This document shows positions 10,856 to 22,286 of a stretch of 39,494 nt of DNA, one piece after another. This DNA is from Circinella umbellata (taxonomy: Eukaryota; Mucoromycota; Mucoromycetes; Mucorales; Lichtheimiaceae): contig JAIWNF010000133.1 in NCBI GenBank assembly GCA_025093555.1, positions 1-39,494 on the forward strand, given 5' to 3'. Below the pieces are notes generated by a model. It ran no database searches, had not been told where the DNA came from, and worked only from the letters and a program-made list of their open reading frames with translations. Position 1 is the stretch's first letter. The number at the start of each line of letters is the position of its first letter. Position numbers and translations under genes: made by a program.

Positions 10856-12030
10856 TTAAAAATTCACGTTCCGTGAAGGAAGTGTGTGGGGAAATCTAGC
10901 TGAAAGAAGATTATTATAATATTGTTCGCTCAAAATATGCAACTCTTTGTCATCAGTGAGATAGGTATCATGAATATGAGTGGCAATATACTTTCGAACA
11001 AGTTCTTGGCGATCTTGACTGTTTTTTTGTTTCCACATACAGTAAGTGGCAAAAGTCGGTAGGTGATTTGATTTGTGAGAAGTTTTCTCGTTTTATTGAT
11101 ATTTTGCATCAACTTTATGTGTGTCATTTTTAAATTCACAACCTCGTGTACGAGATCAAAATAATATCCGTTCTCTTTTTGTAATGGTGTAAGACCATTA
11201 CGACGATATATTCAACCATAAGGTTGTTGATCTACATGCTTATCCGCGGAATACTAAGGATAGACGATAGCATGGTTGAGCACATGGTTGGATATAGAAA
11301 TATTAGGATAGTTATTCTATATAGAAATGTTGATCATTGATATTAGATATATATTAGTTAGATGTAAATTAGCCCCTGATATTTCGACGTATATAAATAA
11401 AGGGTTTCCTGACAACCAGGAAACAGTAATTCATTTTTATCATATATATTCTTGAGCCCCTTTCTTTCTACCAATATCTTAACTATTACGCTTCCTCATA
11501 AACTAGCTGATAGAACCCGATTGTAAGTATACAATAATCAGTCATGCGCTATTACACTTTGTATAATTCATCGTTGTCATTAAATTTCAACGGAGGTAAA
11601 AATTTTGGGTCATAGGGCTGAAATAGAGTACTGCCATTGTGTTGTACTGTTAATTCTAGTATACTTGCAGTTTTGTCATGATTCCAAATTTGTGTCTGAG
11701 AGTATTGTTCCTGTATATTGTGATCCCATTTAGTAAATTCTGTGTATTCGGTTTCACTTAAATTACTGAATGATTTGAGTTGGAAGAAGTAGAACGGTCC
11801 ATAATAAAAAAACTCATTTGAAGTAGAATTATCATTTTTGAGAAGTACGATAAGGTCCTTTTTATACTTTTTTTATGGTACCAATCCATTGGTGTTGTGT
11901 GTGACTTTTTTTATTTTTAGCGAGAATATCACTAGTTTATAGATGCATCTCCATTTTCGAAGGTAGTTACAAGAGTTTTTGTATGGAATTCCAGTAGTAT
12001 CTGAAAGAGTTTCAGATTTTACCCCTTAAC
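10856..12030 (-). pseudogene. Extra ORF between pol and the 3' LTR, unrecognised, split by a solo LTR
   Basis: Downstream of pol the minus strand stays open in pieces up to the purine tract. One reading runs NEFFYYGPFYFFQLKSF ... EYTEFTKWDHNIQEQY ... LFQPYDPKFLPPL and crosses the solo LTR in frame once a 5-bp duplication is removed (ELYK then ENGYYFDLVHEVV). A last part ends QYYNNLLSARFPHTLP just before the 3' LTR. About 260 residues remain after removing the LTR. Stops near 11876 and 11090 show decay. It sits where env or accessory genes lie in some LTR elements, but I see no signal peptide, clear membrane segment or known motif. The function is unknown. Confidence 0.5.
11180..11556 (+). mobile_element. 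Solo LTR, family TGTAATGGTG (copy 1)
   Basis: The 377-bp LTR runs TGTAATGG...GCTATTACA, with a start that is a short palindrome (TGTAATGGT...ACCATTACG) and a TATAAATAAAGG box at about 11393. A second copy at 25610-25987 is about 98 % identical by eye. The flanks are CTTTT and CTTTG, a 5-bp duplication with one change. Removing the LTR and one duplication restores an open frame in the host element's extra ORF. No internal region is present in the window. Confidence 0.88.
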
Positions 12031-15000
12031 AATTAGGATATAGCAACAATTTTTTTTAATTGCTTGTTTGTGTTTTCTTTTGTTATTTTGATAATAATGT
12101 AAAATTAAATATTGATTGCAAATATAAATATAAATGTCAATATAAATAGTGTTATGAGAGTTTAATTTAGCTTCCTCTTGAGTTCTTTGGCTAATCTTCG
12201 CCTAAATTGATTATCAGGGTTCAACATTTCCATTGATGAAATTCCATTAGCTTCAAGAATCTGTTTGGTTCCTTTAGCAAATCTTCCATCAATAAATTTA
12301 ACAAGGTTGTCAGAACCGGGGATCTCATTTGCTATGCATTTGATTACTTCATCTCGGTTCTTCTTTATATTTGCTTCGTACGCCTTATACCAACTTAATT
12401 CTTGTATTAGGGACTGTGTATAAGGAGATAGTCGCAGAGTTGTCGATAAGTATACAAAATCTTCCAAGTTTCTTGCTTCGCCTTCTATTTCAAGGGGTTG
12501 ACCTTTGGACTCCTCGGTCTCTAGTGGTTTCTGCAGTTAGTTCTTGAGAAATGGGTTTGGTAGCACTCGGACCATTTAAAATAAAATCAATATTGATGAA
12601 TTCATCATCAACAACGGAATTCGAATTTCAATTGCTAGCTTCTGGGATTATCCAGTTTTCAAGATCATTATTTTGATTGTTATTCATAATTTCAATGTCT
12701 TGTAAAAGATTTAGATGATCAGTAGTTGGATTAGAAGAGGTAAAAGAAGGTCGGAATTGTATATTTGGCAATTTATATGATCTTAATCGATTTCTATGAA
12801 CAGTGCCGTTTAATGGTTCTCTTTTCATAGATGCAAGTTTATAACCACTTTTATTATTCTTCTCGACAACAATAAAAGGACCATTCTAAGTTTCGTCTAT
12901 CTTTCTACTAAAACTTGTTTGAACCATTGATTTAAAGACTTGTACAGTATCTCCTATCTCAAAAGGTAGTTGCATCAAATGTTTCTTTTTTCCTAATATT
13001 TTCTTCTCTATCATGGCTTTTTGATTCTTTTGTGATATTTTTATTGACGCGTCGGCATTCTTTCGTATGTTTGTAGCAACTCGAGTTGTTTTTCTATTCT
13101 TTTTGATAGTTGTTCTTCTGACCATTCTTCAGTTATATTGGAACCTTCTATGGTATTGTCAAAAGGAGTTCTTGCTTCTACTCCATATAATAATTTGAAT
13201 GGGGATACTTTCACAGTATTTTGTACTATTATATGGTATGCAAATATGCTAGCTGCAAGATAGGAACACCAATCATCTTTTTCTTCTATTGGTCTTTTCT
13301 TTAATAATTGTCCTAAACTTCTGTTAAAGCACTCTATACTACCCTGTGATTCTGGATGGTAAAAACTTCCTCTACGTCATTCTATGGAGAATTGTTTGCA
13401 TACTTCTTCAACAAGTTTATTTGCAAAAGGAAGCCCATTGTCTGTAATTATAACGGATGGGGATCCATGGCGACAAATGACATCTTCGTATAAAAATATA
13501 CTTATTTCGGTACTGTTTGCATATCTTAATGCTTTGGCTTCAACCGTTTTTGTAAATGCGCCAATGGCGGTCACTACATAGCAGTTGCCTTTTCTTGAAG
13601 GTCTGAAATGTTTTATGTCTAATACTACTCTTGACCAAGGAGTGGGCTCAACAGGAATTGGATGTAATGATTCATTTAAAGTTGGCTTTCCTTGTTTTTG
13701 ACAGCAATCACATCTTGAAATGGCATCTTGTATATCTTTCTTCATGCGTTCCCAATAATAGCGTCTGGCAATCTTGTGATATGTGTTAAAAAATAGAAAA
13801 TGGCCACCCATAGGTTGAAAATGGTGAAAATAAATGGCGTTATTTGCTTCTTGTTTAGTTAATACAAGGCGTGGATTATTGCTCTTGTCTCTTCGATATA
13901 GTCGATCGTTGTAAACAAAATAATGTTTGCTTTGTGAATCAATATATCTTTGTTGTTGTCTTGTAATACCGGTAGGGTATTCTAATGTGTCCAAGTAGTA
14001 TTGTAAAATGGTTAATTTAGTATCGTCCATGATGAATTATTCCTGTTTATGTTAATATTGTGTGATGTCTGATTTTTGTGCTGATTCAATGTTTCGAGTT
14101 GTTTTTAGGAGAGTTGAAGTAAGTTGAAATAAGTTGGCTTGTCTTGTATTAATGTTTAATGGTTGATGATATAGATATGATTTTTATTTTTTTTTTATTT
14201 TTTTTTAGGGGTTAAAAAGAATTATATAATGTGTTAACTATAATGATTTTAAGCTTTTTATGACTTCCTGAATACTGGTCAGAATATGATATTGTTTAAT
14301 ATCCAAGACGACTGAGAAAATCTGCATTTCTATTTTCTTTTCCTGGGCGATATTTTATTTCAAAGGAGTATTCCGATAAAGTGGTAATCCATTTTGCTAT
14401 AATGCCTTCTGGTCGAGGAGTATTTAATAATCCTTTTAATGCTGAATGATCAGTAATAATGGTGAATTTATTTCCAAGTAAATAAGGTCTCAATGTTTTT
14501 ACTCCCCATACGACAGCTAACATTTCAAGCTTTGAGATTCCGTAATTGCGTTCATTAGATAATAATCCTCGACTAGCATAAAGCACAACATGTTCTTTAT
14601 TGTCTTCATCATGCTGGCACAGAACAATCCCGAGCCCTTCTCGGGAAGCATCCATTATCAATGTAAAAGGTTTGTCAAAGTCTGGTCTGATGAGAATGGG
14701 ACTATTACATAATGCAGTTTTTAAAGTTTCAAATGCCTTAGTGGTCTCTGGTCCCCAAGGAGGTCGTTTTCCTTCTGCTTTCATTTGGTCATGTAAAGGT
14801 CATGCAATTGCAGCAAAATTTTTAATAAATCGTCGATAATAAGAACATAATCCAATAAAACTTCTTATTTGGGTGATTGTTTGTGGTTGTGGATAATCAG
14901 CTATTTTCTTGATTTTATCAGGGTCTGTTTTTAATCCATTTGATGTTATCACATAGCCAAGGAATACTAGTGAGTTCTTATACAATGAACATTTTCGTAG

Positions 15001-15103
15001 ATTGATGACGAGACCAAAATGTTTTATGTAAGCAAATACTTTGGCAAGGTCGTGTAGGTGCTGTTTATGGTCTGATGAATATATGTTGAGGTCGTCAATA
15101 TAA

Positions 15104-15119
15104 GCAACTAAGCAACTAA
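15104..15119. repeat. 8-bp tandem duplication next to the RT catalytic box
   Basis: GCAACTAA is present twice in direct tandem. On the coding (minus) strand this repeats TTAGTTGC just before TATATTGACGAC, which encodes YIDD. One copy keeps the frame from the upstream HCLVA into AYIDDLNIYSS, while two copies shift it. Confidence 0.85.
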
Positions 15120-16482
15120 GCAGTGATTTAGAAGAGGTCGAAATGCAATGTCAATTAGTTTTTGAAACGTTGCTGGAGCATTGGTTAATCCCATTGGCAT
15201 TTTTAAGTATTCAAATAAGCTTATGATTGGACATAAAAAGCTAGTCTTTGCAATGGAGTCCGATTTGGTAGACATTGGTATGTTGTAGAATCCTGAAGAC
15301 ATGTCGAGAGCAGAAAATATGGAGGCGGAACCTAAAGAATTAAGTAGTTCATCAATTCGTGGAATAGCATAGCTATCTGCTCGAGTAACAGCGTTTAATT
15401 TTCGATAGTCGACAACGAGTCTGTAATCGTTATTCTTTTTCTTGACCATAAGTATGGGTGCAGCCTACAGACTAGATGAAGCTCGAATGATTCCCATTTT
15501 ACAAAAGCAGTCAATTTCTTCTTTGAGATATTTAATTTCAAGAGGACTCATGCGATAGGGTCGTTGACGTATAGGAGCAATGTTTGGGTCTGTAATAATT
15601 TCATGACTAATTCTTATTGTGTGACCAATACGGTTTTTATCCCAATTAAATATGTCATAGTATCTTTCTATGAGTGCGATAAATTCTTTCTTTAATTTAT
15701 TGTCAGGTAGTCTAATTTCGATTTGGTCAAGTTGGTCCTTTGATAGTGATTGTCTAAAAGATATGTCTTGGTTTGATAAGAGTCTTGTTTTATCAACTTC
15801 ATTAACAAGATCATATCCTTGCGAATCTGATGTTACGGGAACTAATTCACCGATCATGGAACCAAGTTTTATATTGTAGTTCTCTGTTTCTGACATATTG
15901 ATAATAGAAATATGATAAGTTGTATCCGCAGGATATAAAATTCCACTATATATTTCTATATAATCGGGAAGTGAAGTGTTTAATTTAAATATAAATGTAT
16001 TTGAAGATCAATGTTGAGAGATAATTGGGATATCGTAGGTTTGATAAGCAGTAATTGACAACGAGATTTCTTCTGCAGCTACAACTTGTAGTACGTCGTT
16101 GTTAGGAAATAATTTTAATGGGTGAGTAATTTCTACTATTGGATAAAGCTCGTCGCCTAGCCAATATTCGTTGGTAAGCATTTCTTCTAATGGAGAAACA
16201 TCTTCTTCTGAATCAGTTGAATAAGTATCTGAGGTAGAGTCAATTCCAGAATCGTCACTATAATCGTCATCAGAGATGTCTGCTTCTATTTCTTCATTTA
16301 AGGAGGATTCTTTATCAGACCAAGGACTAATTAAATCCATTCTTTGTCGTTCATACGAGATAGGTATAGACCGAGGTTCTCCATGATGAATCCACATTTT
16401 TCTTATTTGGTAATCTATTCTTGCATGTGCGGTTCGAAGCCAATTATTTCCAACTATTAAATCGGCAGGTGTAGTAGGTAAT

Positions 16483-17561
16483 TAGGGTTCTTAGTAGACC
16501 GATCCGGATCGGATTGGCACCATTTCGAATCCGATCCGTTTTGAAACGGATCGGATTTTCAGAAATCCGGATTGTCCATAGATTAGAGAATTGCAATCCG
16601 AATCCGTTTCGTGAAAATCCGGATTGAATCCGTAATCCGTAATGCAAAAGAATCAATTAGATGAAAAATTAGACTATATAGTAGATGTCACAGTATTTTT
16701 TCATGAGAGAAGGTATTTTACAAGATTGTGTATAGTAGTCGTTTGAGATCGTTTAAGAAAAGTAAAATATTGGTAACAGAGGTGCATTGTTTTTAGATGA
16801 TTTTATTATTTTGGTTTGAAAAACATAATAGGAAATAAATAAGTTATAATAAAAAAAGAATAGTAGTAAAAAAAAAATTGTAGTAATAAAAAGTTATAAT
16901 ATGGGAAAAAAGAAGTTACAATGGAAAAGAAAGTTATAGTTGAAAAAAAGTTATAGTGGGAAAGTTATAGTGGTAAAAAAAAAGTTATAGTGATAAAAAA
17001 GTTTATAGTGAAAAAAAAAAATTATGGTGGTGGTAGAAATATAACATGACGTGGATTTTTTTTTGTGGGGGCGAGTAGTATGCTGAAAAAAAAGAGGTAT
17101 AAGTTTTTTTTCTGTTTACAACCAAATAAAAGTTCATAATTCTCTTTATCATTACTAGATTAATAAAAATAATAATTAAGTTTATTAATCTCTCTTTTTA
17201 ATCTTCAATTTTTGATTTTTTTCTTTTCAGATATTTCTTTTCTATATTAAAGCCATTACTACTTTTCTTTTCAACTGCTCTATTCAAGTATATAATAGTA
17301 TACAAAAACCTACTCTCTTCTTTATTTGAATATATATATATACCTTACCACAGCATTGTTAAAACTTTGATCCATTACTCTATAATTATAATGACGGATC
17401 AGAAAAATCCGACGGATCCATAGATCTCAATCCGTTTACAATCCGGATTGTAGAATTACGATCCGAATCCGATCCGAATCCGTTGAGACACAATCCGAAT
17501 CCGATCCAATCCATATGAAAAACGGATCGGTTTATAAATCCGGATTGTACTAAGATCCCTA
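16483..17561. mobile_element. Non-autonomous hAT element (copy 1), complete
   Basis: The 1079-bp element has ends TAGGGTTCTTAGTA and (reverse complement) TAGGGATCTTAGTA, flanked by the exact 8-bp duplication TAGGTAAT (16475-16482 and 17562-17569). TAGGG-type ends with 8-bp duplications are the hAT signature. Both subterminal regions are packed with ATCCGGAT, GGATCGGAT and AATCCG motifs on both strands, plausibly transposase binding sites. The middle (about 16660-17380) is AT-rich, with AAGTTATAGTGG-like short repeats and no transposase ORF, so it must be mobilised in trans. It interrupts the protease part of the Ty3 pol gene. Confidence 0.92.
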
Positions 17562-18013
17562 TAGGTAATACTTCTAACGAAATGGGTACGGCTGCTGTTC
17601 TATTTTGTTTTAAAGGTAAATCATTGATAATTTCTAAGGAGACGTGTCTGTCACCATTTCCTAGCATGAAAACTGCTGTAGAAGGTTCTTGAATTGTTAA
17701 TTTAAGTCTTTGAATCAAGTTTAATGATATGCAAGATTTTGAAGCTCCACTATCAACTAAAGTACGAATAGGCAGTGAGTGAAGATAGAAAACAGCATAT
17801 AAAGCTGTGGTGTTTTGCATTGATTTTGGTAGTTCATCCAAGATGGCAAGTGTTCTGGCTGTTCTACAGGCTCCAGTGAATTGGCGCCGAAGAGAAGGGG
17901 CTATTCATAATAATTGACCAAAGCTAATATCTGCTGTATGATTTAAAATATCAGTAGCAACGTTATAAGGTTCTTTTCTTATTATATTTTGAGTAAGGGC
18001 TGTTATTTTTTTG

Positions 18014-19916
18014 TTATTTCTTCAAACATTTTTTTTGTTTATCTCTTTGTGTAACAGGAGACTTTTGTTGTGAGACTTCAGAAGGAATTGTTTTATTTTG
18101 GGTTGAGGTATTTAAAGGAACTTCAGAAAAATTTTGGGAAGGCAATTTTTCAATTTCTTTTTCTGTTTCTTTTTCTGTTTCTTTTTTAGCTGGTGGTGAG
18201 TCGATATCCATTTCATTATTATTTTTATTTCTTATATCTGTCCATTGACTTCCGACAGGTTTCTGTGTTTTATTCAGACTTGAATCTCCAAATACCAATG
18301 CAAGACCAGTTGTCGGCATAGGTGGTAGAGGTACTGGTAAGTTTTCAGGCTTAGGAACAGAAGATTGAAAAGCTGGAAGCTTAAAACTTTGTTCAGCGTC
18401 TGATGGGTAACCCATGTGATTGTCAAGCTGTTGCATGGCTTGTTTTTGTTTCCTTGACTTACGTCGAACTAGGGGATCTACAAAATCAACTTTCTTTTGT
18501 GAATTTACTTCATTTACCTTACCTGTTTCATTATGCGGTCTCAATTGACGAGTTGAAGGTTTTGGAATACGTTGTTGTGCCGCATATAACTCATCAAAAT
18601 TGTTTCGTGTACTTACAAGTCATCATTAAAATAATCGTCATTGTCAGAAAAATAATCGTTTTTTTGGTTATAATAATTATTCATATCACCACTAGACAAA
18701 CTTTCAATATAACCATCGTTTTCTTCCAAAACAGCTAAAGTAGCAGAAGGTGAGTTAGGACGAGGTGGAGGATCTTGTTTAAAAGATGATTCATTATTGT
18801 TGTTATTTTGATATCTATTCAGTCCTGGTCTGTTCTCTTCATTCATTCGATTATATTGATTATCATTTCTGTTGTTGTATTGGTGAAAATTGCCTCTGTT
18901 GTTATTGTATTGTTAGTAAGAGTTATTTCGATATTGATTGTTACAATAATTATTATTATTACGGTATTGATTTCTATTATTATTGCGATCATTATAAAAG
19001 TTTGTGTGTTGTGTCAATTTCTTTGTTTCTTCTTGAATTAATCTTCGCAATATTCTTTCTAAACTATAGTTGGAATCATCATGCAAATCGTTGGGTGGAT
19101 TTTCTGATTCATGTTGAAATAATTCAAGATTTTGCATTTGTTTAGTTAATGCATTTATAGATGGAGAGTTAGATCCGGATTCATGATCTAATCTGAGAGG
19201 ATAGAAAGCGCGCGATCGAGCTTTTTTAATAGTTTTTCTTGATGGGTCGTTTCTATTCATCCATGCAGTAGTAATTCTGTCATCGGCTTTTTGTGGAATA
19301 AAAGGATTATCTCGAGGATATAAGGTAGTACTATGTTGTCCTCTCCAATACCTATATGCGAACTGTTTGAAGTCAGAAAATGATGTTGCTCCCATCATGT
19401 AACAATGCTTCTTTATACTTGGTAATAAACCTGATTTAAACTTTGCTTCAATTAAGGCTTCGCCTTCGTTATTAGTTAATTCTGCCAAATCAGCAGCTTG
19501 TTGAATTTGTCCCAAAAACATTCTTGGAGGTTCATCTTCCCCTTGTGTCAATTGGTCGAAAGCATCTTTATAATAATCGATGACATCTTTAGTCACATAT
19601 TCTTTTTCCAAAAGTTTAATTAATTCATCGTATTTGTTCCAATAAGGAGTGGCACGGATCTTTCCTTGTAGGTAAATACGAGCTATTTTTACTTGAGCAT
19701 TAGGATGCTGGCTTGTCGTGCTGCATTTTTGATATTGGTAATTGCAGGATATGATTCAAGTGTATCTTTAAAGTGACGGAAATCTTCACCCTCAAACCAC
19801 AGAAATAATTAACCTAGGCTTATAACTAAATGAGTCAGTGCTTTGTGCCAACACAGGTGGATGTGATCCTAAGTCTGATTCGGAGGAAGGGGCATGTCTT
19901 AATCCGTGAGAGCCAT
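18014..19916 (-). pseudogene. gag: Ty3 gag polyprotein, broken
   Basis: The ATG complementary to 19914-19916 lies about 200 bp inside the 5' LTR and begins a gag-like reading. FEGEDFRHFKDTLESYP and NKYDELIKLLEKEYVTK are followed by the capsid-like block in 19611-18913 (YKDAFDQLTQGEDEPPRMF, LIEAKFKSGLLPSIKKHC). An Asn/Tyr/Arg-rich segment follows (DRNNNRNQYRNNNN), then an acidic Asn-rich part and a Pro/Ser-rich linker toward protease. There is no CCHC zinc knuckle in what remains. The frame changes near 19700-19800, a TAA lies near 18913, and there are more stops between 18014 and 17850. Membership rests on position and composition; gag sequences are poorly conserved. Confidence 0.7.
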
Positions 19917-20084
19917 TTTTTTTTATTTGATAAAATTATAATAAGTTCTTAAGAGTTCGATAAATTTTATAATTGAGAAGTCATGGTATCGCTATTCAAA
20001 AAAAAATAAGAAATGTAAAGAGGACTGTGGATAAGCGATCTTAGTTGAAGATTGAACTTAGTGTGTTCTTTTATCCTTTCAAAG

Positions 20085-20110
20085 TCAGATCCCCTATAGT
20101 GAGCACCAAA
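20085..20110 (-). promoter_or_regulatory. Primer-binding region next to the 5' LTR
   Basis: On the minus strand the LTR end GGACGTAACA is followed by TTTGGTGCTCACTATAGGGG. The TGGTGCTCAC string directly inside the 5' LTR is where the tRNA primer pairs in Ty3-type elements. Which tRNA is used cannot be told from the window. Confidence 0.6.
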
Positions 20111-20694
20111 TGTTACGTCCCGTTCGGATCATAATTAATAAAATAAAAAGAAAATATAAGAAATTCGAGTAAAAGACTCAAGGAATAAGGGAAGTTATAT
20201 CAATAACTTATTCAATAAAAAAAAAAATAAAAGGGCGGTTTTTATAACCAGCAAATTCAACCAATCAAAATAGTCAGGAAAGACGTTTATTTCAATAAAA
20301 ATGAAAGAGAGTAAACTAATAGTTATTTTATTTTGAAAGGAAGAAACTATCCTTTTTATACTAATTATTTAATTATCTAACTACTTTATTCAAATCTTGT
20401 TCCAGGTGAAAGTGAATACAATTTCAGATAAAATCGAATCTTGTTCCAGGTAAAATCAAATCTTATTGGTTATAGTTAAACTTAGTTATTACTGCTTGTA
20501 AATCGGTTGATATTTATTTAGAAAAATTATAATAATAATGATGATAAAGATGATAAAGGATAATAATGATAGTAAAGAAATGATATTGATTATATAAAGA
20601 GACAATAAGGATAAATAAATAAAATAAAAATATAAGGGATATATAAAGGGAAAGAAAAAAAACTAAGAGAAAAAGAAAAAAAAAGGATGTAACA
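20111..20694 (-). repeat. 5' LTR of the Ty3 element
   Basis: The 584-bp LTR is bounded by TGTTACGTCC and GGATGTAACA on the plus strand and is followed by the ATAT duplication. It matches the LTR at 10305-10843 and the inverted solo LTR at 7013-7595. It is the longest of the three because it keeps an A-rich GAAAGAAAA stretch near 20650-20685 that the 3' LTR has lost. Confidence 0.9.
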
Positions 20695-20698
20695 ATAT

Positions 20699-21998
20699 AC
20701 TATAGCGAGCTTAAAATAGATGATGTTCCTGGTGGATCAGAAGCATTTTATGATGCAGCCTCGCCAGATACATACTTTATACATCCATGGCCAAGGGGAA
20801 ACATTGCACGGGCATCTTGCTTAGATCTATTAAAAAGATTGCACAATGTAAAAAGTGGCTTCGCCACAGTGACCTCAGAAACTGTACAGCTGGTATGGAT
20901 GATTATGGGTGGTTCTTGGTCAAAATACTTATTCGCCCCCAGATTTAAGAGTTGGGGTTTTGCTCTCCCCCCTTCAAAACTGCCGATTTTGTTAAAAGTC
21001 AGATACGTATTGGCGTAATATAGCTTCATATTGCTGCAGGAGAAAAATACTTAAGTCAGAACTGCCATAAGAAATAAAAAGAAAACTCTGAAAAAACCAA
21101 ATGTTAGCAAAATGCCCTTATGTACCCTGCACTTATCTCTCCTCCCCCACATTAGTCTTAAAAATTTTCAGATTCAGCTATGTGAATGAAAGATAACTTG
21201 CATAGTAAAGTGAAGTATAAGTAATTTCTTTAAAAATACTAATTTTTTCCATTTCTTATTTATATACTCTACTGAAAATAAACAAATTAGGTGGGGGAGG
21301 AGAGATAAATGCAGGGTATATAAGGGCATTTTGCTAGTGCTTGGTTTTTTCAGAGTTTTCTTTTTATTTCTTATGGCAGTTCTGACTTAAATATTTTTCT
21401 CCTGCAGTAACATGAAGCTATATTACGCCAATATGTATCTGACTTTTAACAAAATCGGCAGTTTTGAAGGGGGGAGAGCAAAACCCCAACTCTTAAATCT
21501 GGGGGCGAATAAGTATTTTGGTTCTTAGTTCATAGTTTATTTTATTTTATCACCTAAGTTAAGTATATTTTTTCTTTTATAGTACTCAAAACATATAAAA
21601 GAACGCAGAACAATGTTATACCAACAAATTCAAAAATGGCTTCATGAGAAGTATGAACCTCCTGTCAATATATTTCCAACAGAAGAAATCCGGCGAAGAA
21701 AGGCAAAAAGATTCGAGTATCTAGCAGAGGAATCACAGTATGTTTCTTTCAGTGCTTATTATAAAAAATGTTTAGTAAAATTAAGTTGATATGCTGATTA
21801 TCACTGATTGAATTAATTTGATAGGTTTGTGAGAGAAAACTACCTATCAACAGGTGCCCTTTTACAAAATACTATGTTGGTAGATTGTATGAAATATGTT
21901 TACCTTAATGATGATGGTCACACTGGCCGCCACATATAAGAGATTCCAGCTCCAACTCCCAAGCAGCTAATTGTTCTCATCTATATCACCGTACGTTG
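20699..21998 (+). pseudogene. Unrecognised gene, 5' fragments (split by a foldback element)
   Basis: Plus-strand coding stretches without a recognised family: SELKIDDVPGGSEAFYDAASP to LVWMIMGGSW (20707-20920), then after the foldback element and an intron ending TTTATAG, KHIKERRTMLYQQIQKWLHE to RFEYLAEES (21583-21738), an intron, and ENYLSTGALLQNTMLVDCMKYV with a stop in RHI*EIPAP (about 21938). Short GT-AG introns and a steady codon pattern suggest a real former gene. It continues past the Harbinger element in 25193-25500. It may be a host gene or the transposase of an older element; I cannot tell which. Confidence 0.45.
20921..21520. mobile_element. 600-bp foldback (MULE-type) element with 230-bp arms
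   Basis: The left arm 20921-21150 and the right arm 21291-21520 are near-perfect inverted copies (CAAAATACTTATTCGCCCCC at the tip) around a 140-bp AT-rich loop. The flanks are GTTCTTGGT (20912-20920) and GTTCTTAGT (21521-21529), a 9-bp duplication with one mismatch. Long inverted arms plus a 9-bp duplication point to Mutator-like/foldback elements. There is no coding capacity; the open frame across the left arm (20748-21029, minus) is not a gene. It splits the unrecognised gene described around it. Confidence 0.88.
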
Positions 21999-22286
21999 TG
22001 TTTGTATATGATTTAACGTTTTAAAATAGATTACTGAGATTCATTGTCCAATACTATGATTAGTTGTTATACAAATTGACCAAGTTTTCTTAATGTTCTT
22101 TAGGGCAACCCCAGCAGTGGAGGTAAAATCGTTTCTATTTTAGAATCAAAATAAACTCGTTTTAGCAACCCCGATGATTTTTCTCCAGCAGTGAGTTGCT
22201 ATTTGGAGGAGCTAAAAAATTTATTGTTCCTGCGTTTTGTTTTTTCTTTCCTTCTCCTTTTTTACAAACAAAAGAGTTTAATCATA

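Larger units (their letters stand above)
12162..17841 (-). pseudogene. pol: Ty3 pol: protease, RT, RNase H, integrase, C-terminal extension
   Basis: Protease: LVDSGASKSCISL at about 17740, with the D-S-G-A active site; the hAT element splits its distal part. RT: DYRKLNAVTRADSYAIPRID (about 15400), then a YIDD catalytic box (about 15095) put out of frame by an 8-bp duplication. RNase H: FTLIMDASREGLG, LEMLAVVWGVKTLRPYL and ITDHSALKGLL. Integrase: an HHCC finger ending CDCCQKQGK, LDIKHF (D), ITDNGLPF (D) and HPESQGSIECFNR (E). A GPFIVVEKNNKSGYKL GPY/F-like module sits near 12880. A lysine-rich tail ends at 12162. Stops: 15465 (TAG, likely Trp TGG), 14800 (TGA, likely Arg CGA) and 13377. The polyprotein is not functional as read. 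Confidence 0.9.
10305..20694 (-). mobile_element. Ty3/gypsy LTR retrotransposon, near full length with two insertions
   Basis: Two direct LTRs (10305-10843 and 20111-20694) flank gag, protease, RT, RNase H, integrase and an extra 3' ORF, all on the minus strand. The target duplication is ATAT (10301-10304 and 20695-20698), 4 bp rather than 5. At 10.39 kb it is inflated by a solo LTR (11180-11556) and a hAT element (16483-17561), so the original was about 8.9 kb. The LTRs differ by many substitutions and a deletion, and several reading frames are broken, so this copy is old. A GPY/F-like integrase tail is present and no chromodomain was found. Confidence 0.92.

Noticed and set aside
11387..11410. 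TATAAATAAAGG as promoter of a downstream gene
   Set aside because: It is inside the solo LTR and occurs identically in the second copy at 25610-25987, so it is the LTR's own promoter, not evidence for a local gene.
8578..15467. Stop codons as evidence of an alternative genetic code (TGA or TAG reassigned)
   Set aside because: Intact genes in the window (23996-24961, 37861-39171) end normally and do not use these codons internally. The stops occur only in copies that also carry frameshifts and insertions.
18786..19145. Plus-strand frames rich in Tyr/Ile that look like membrane proteins
   Set aside because: They are the antisense of the Asn-rich gag segment; AAT/AAC codons read backwards give Ile, Val and Tyr. 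There is no independent evidence.
20748..21029. 93-residue minus-strand frame in the left arm of the foldback element
   Set aside because: It crosses the boundary between the element and the flanking gene fragment, and similar partial frames appear in the other arm because the arms are inverted copies.
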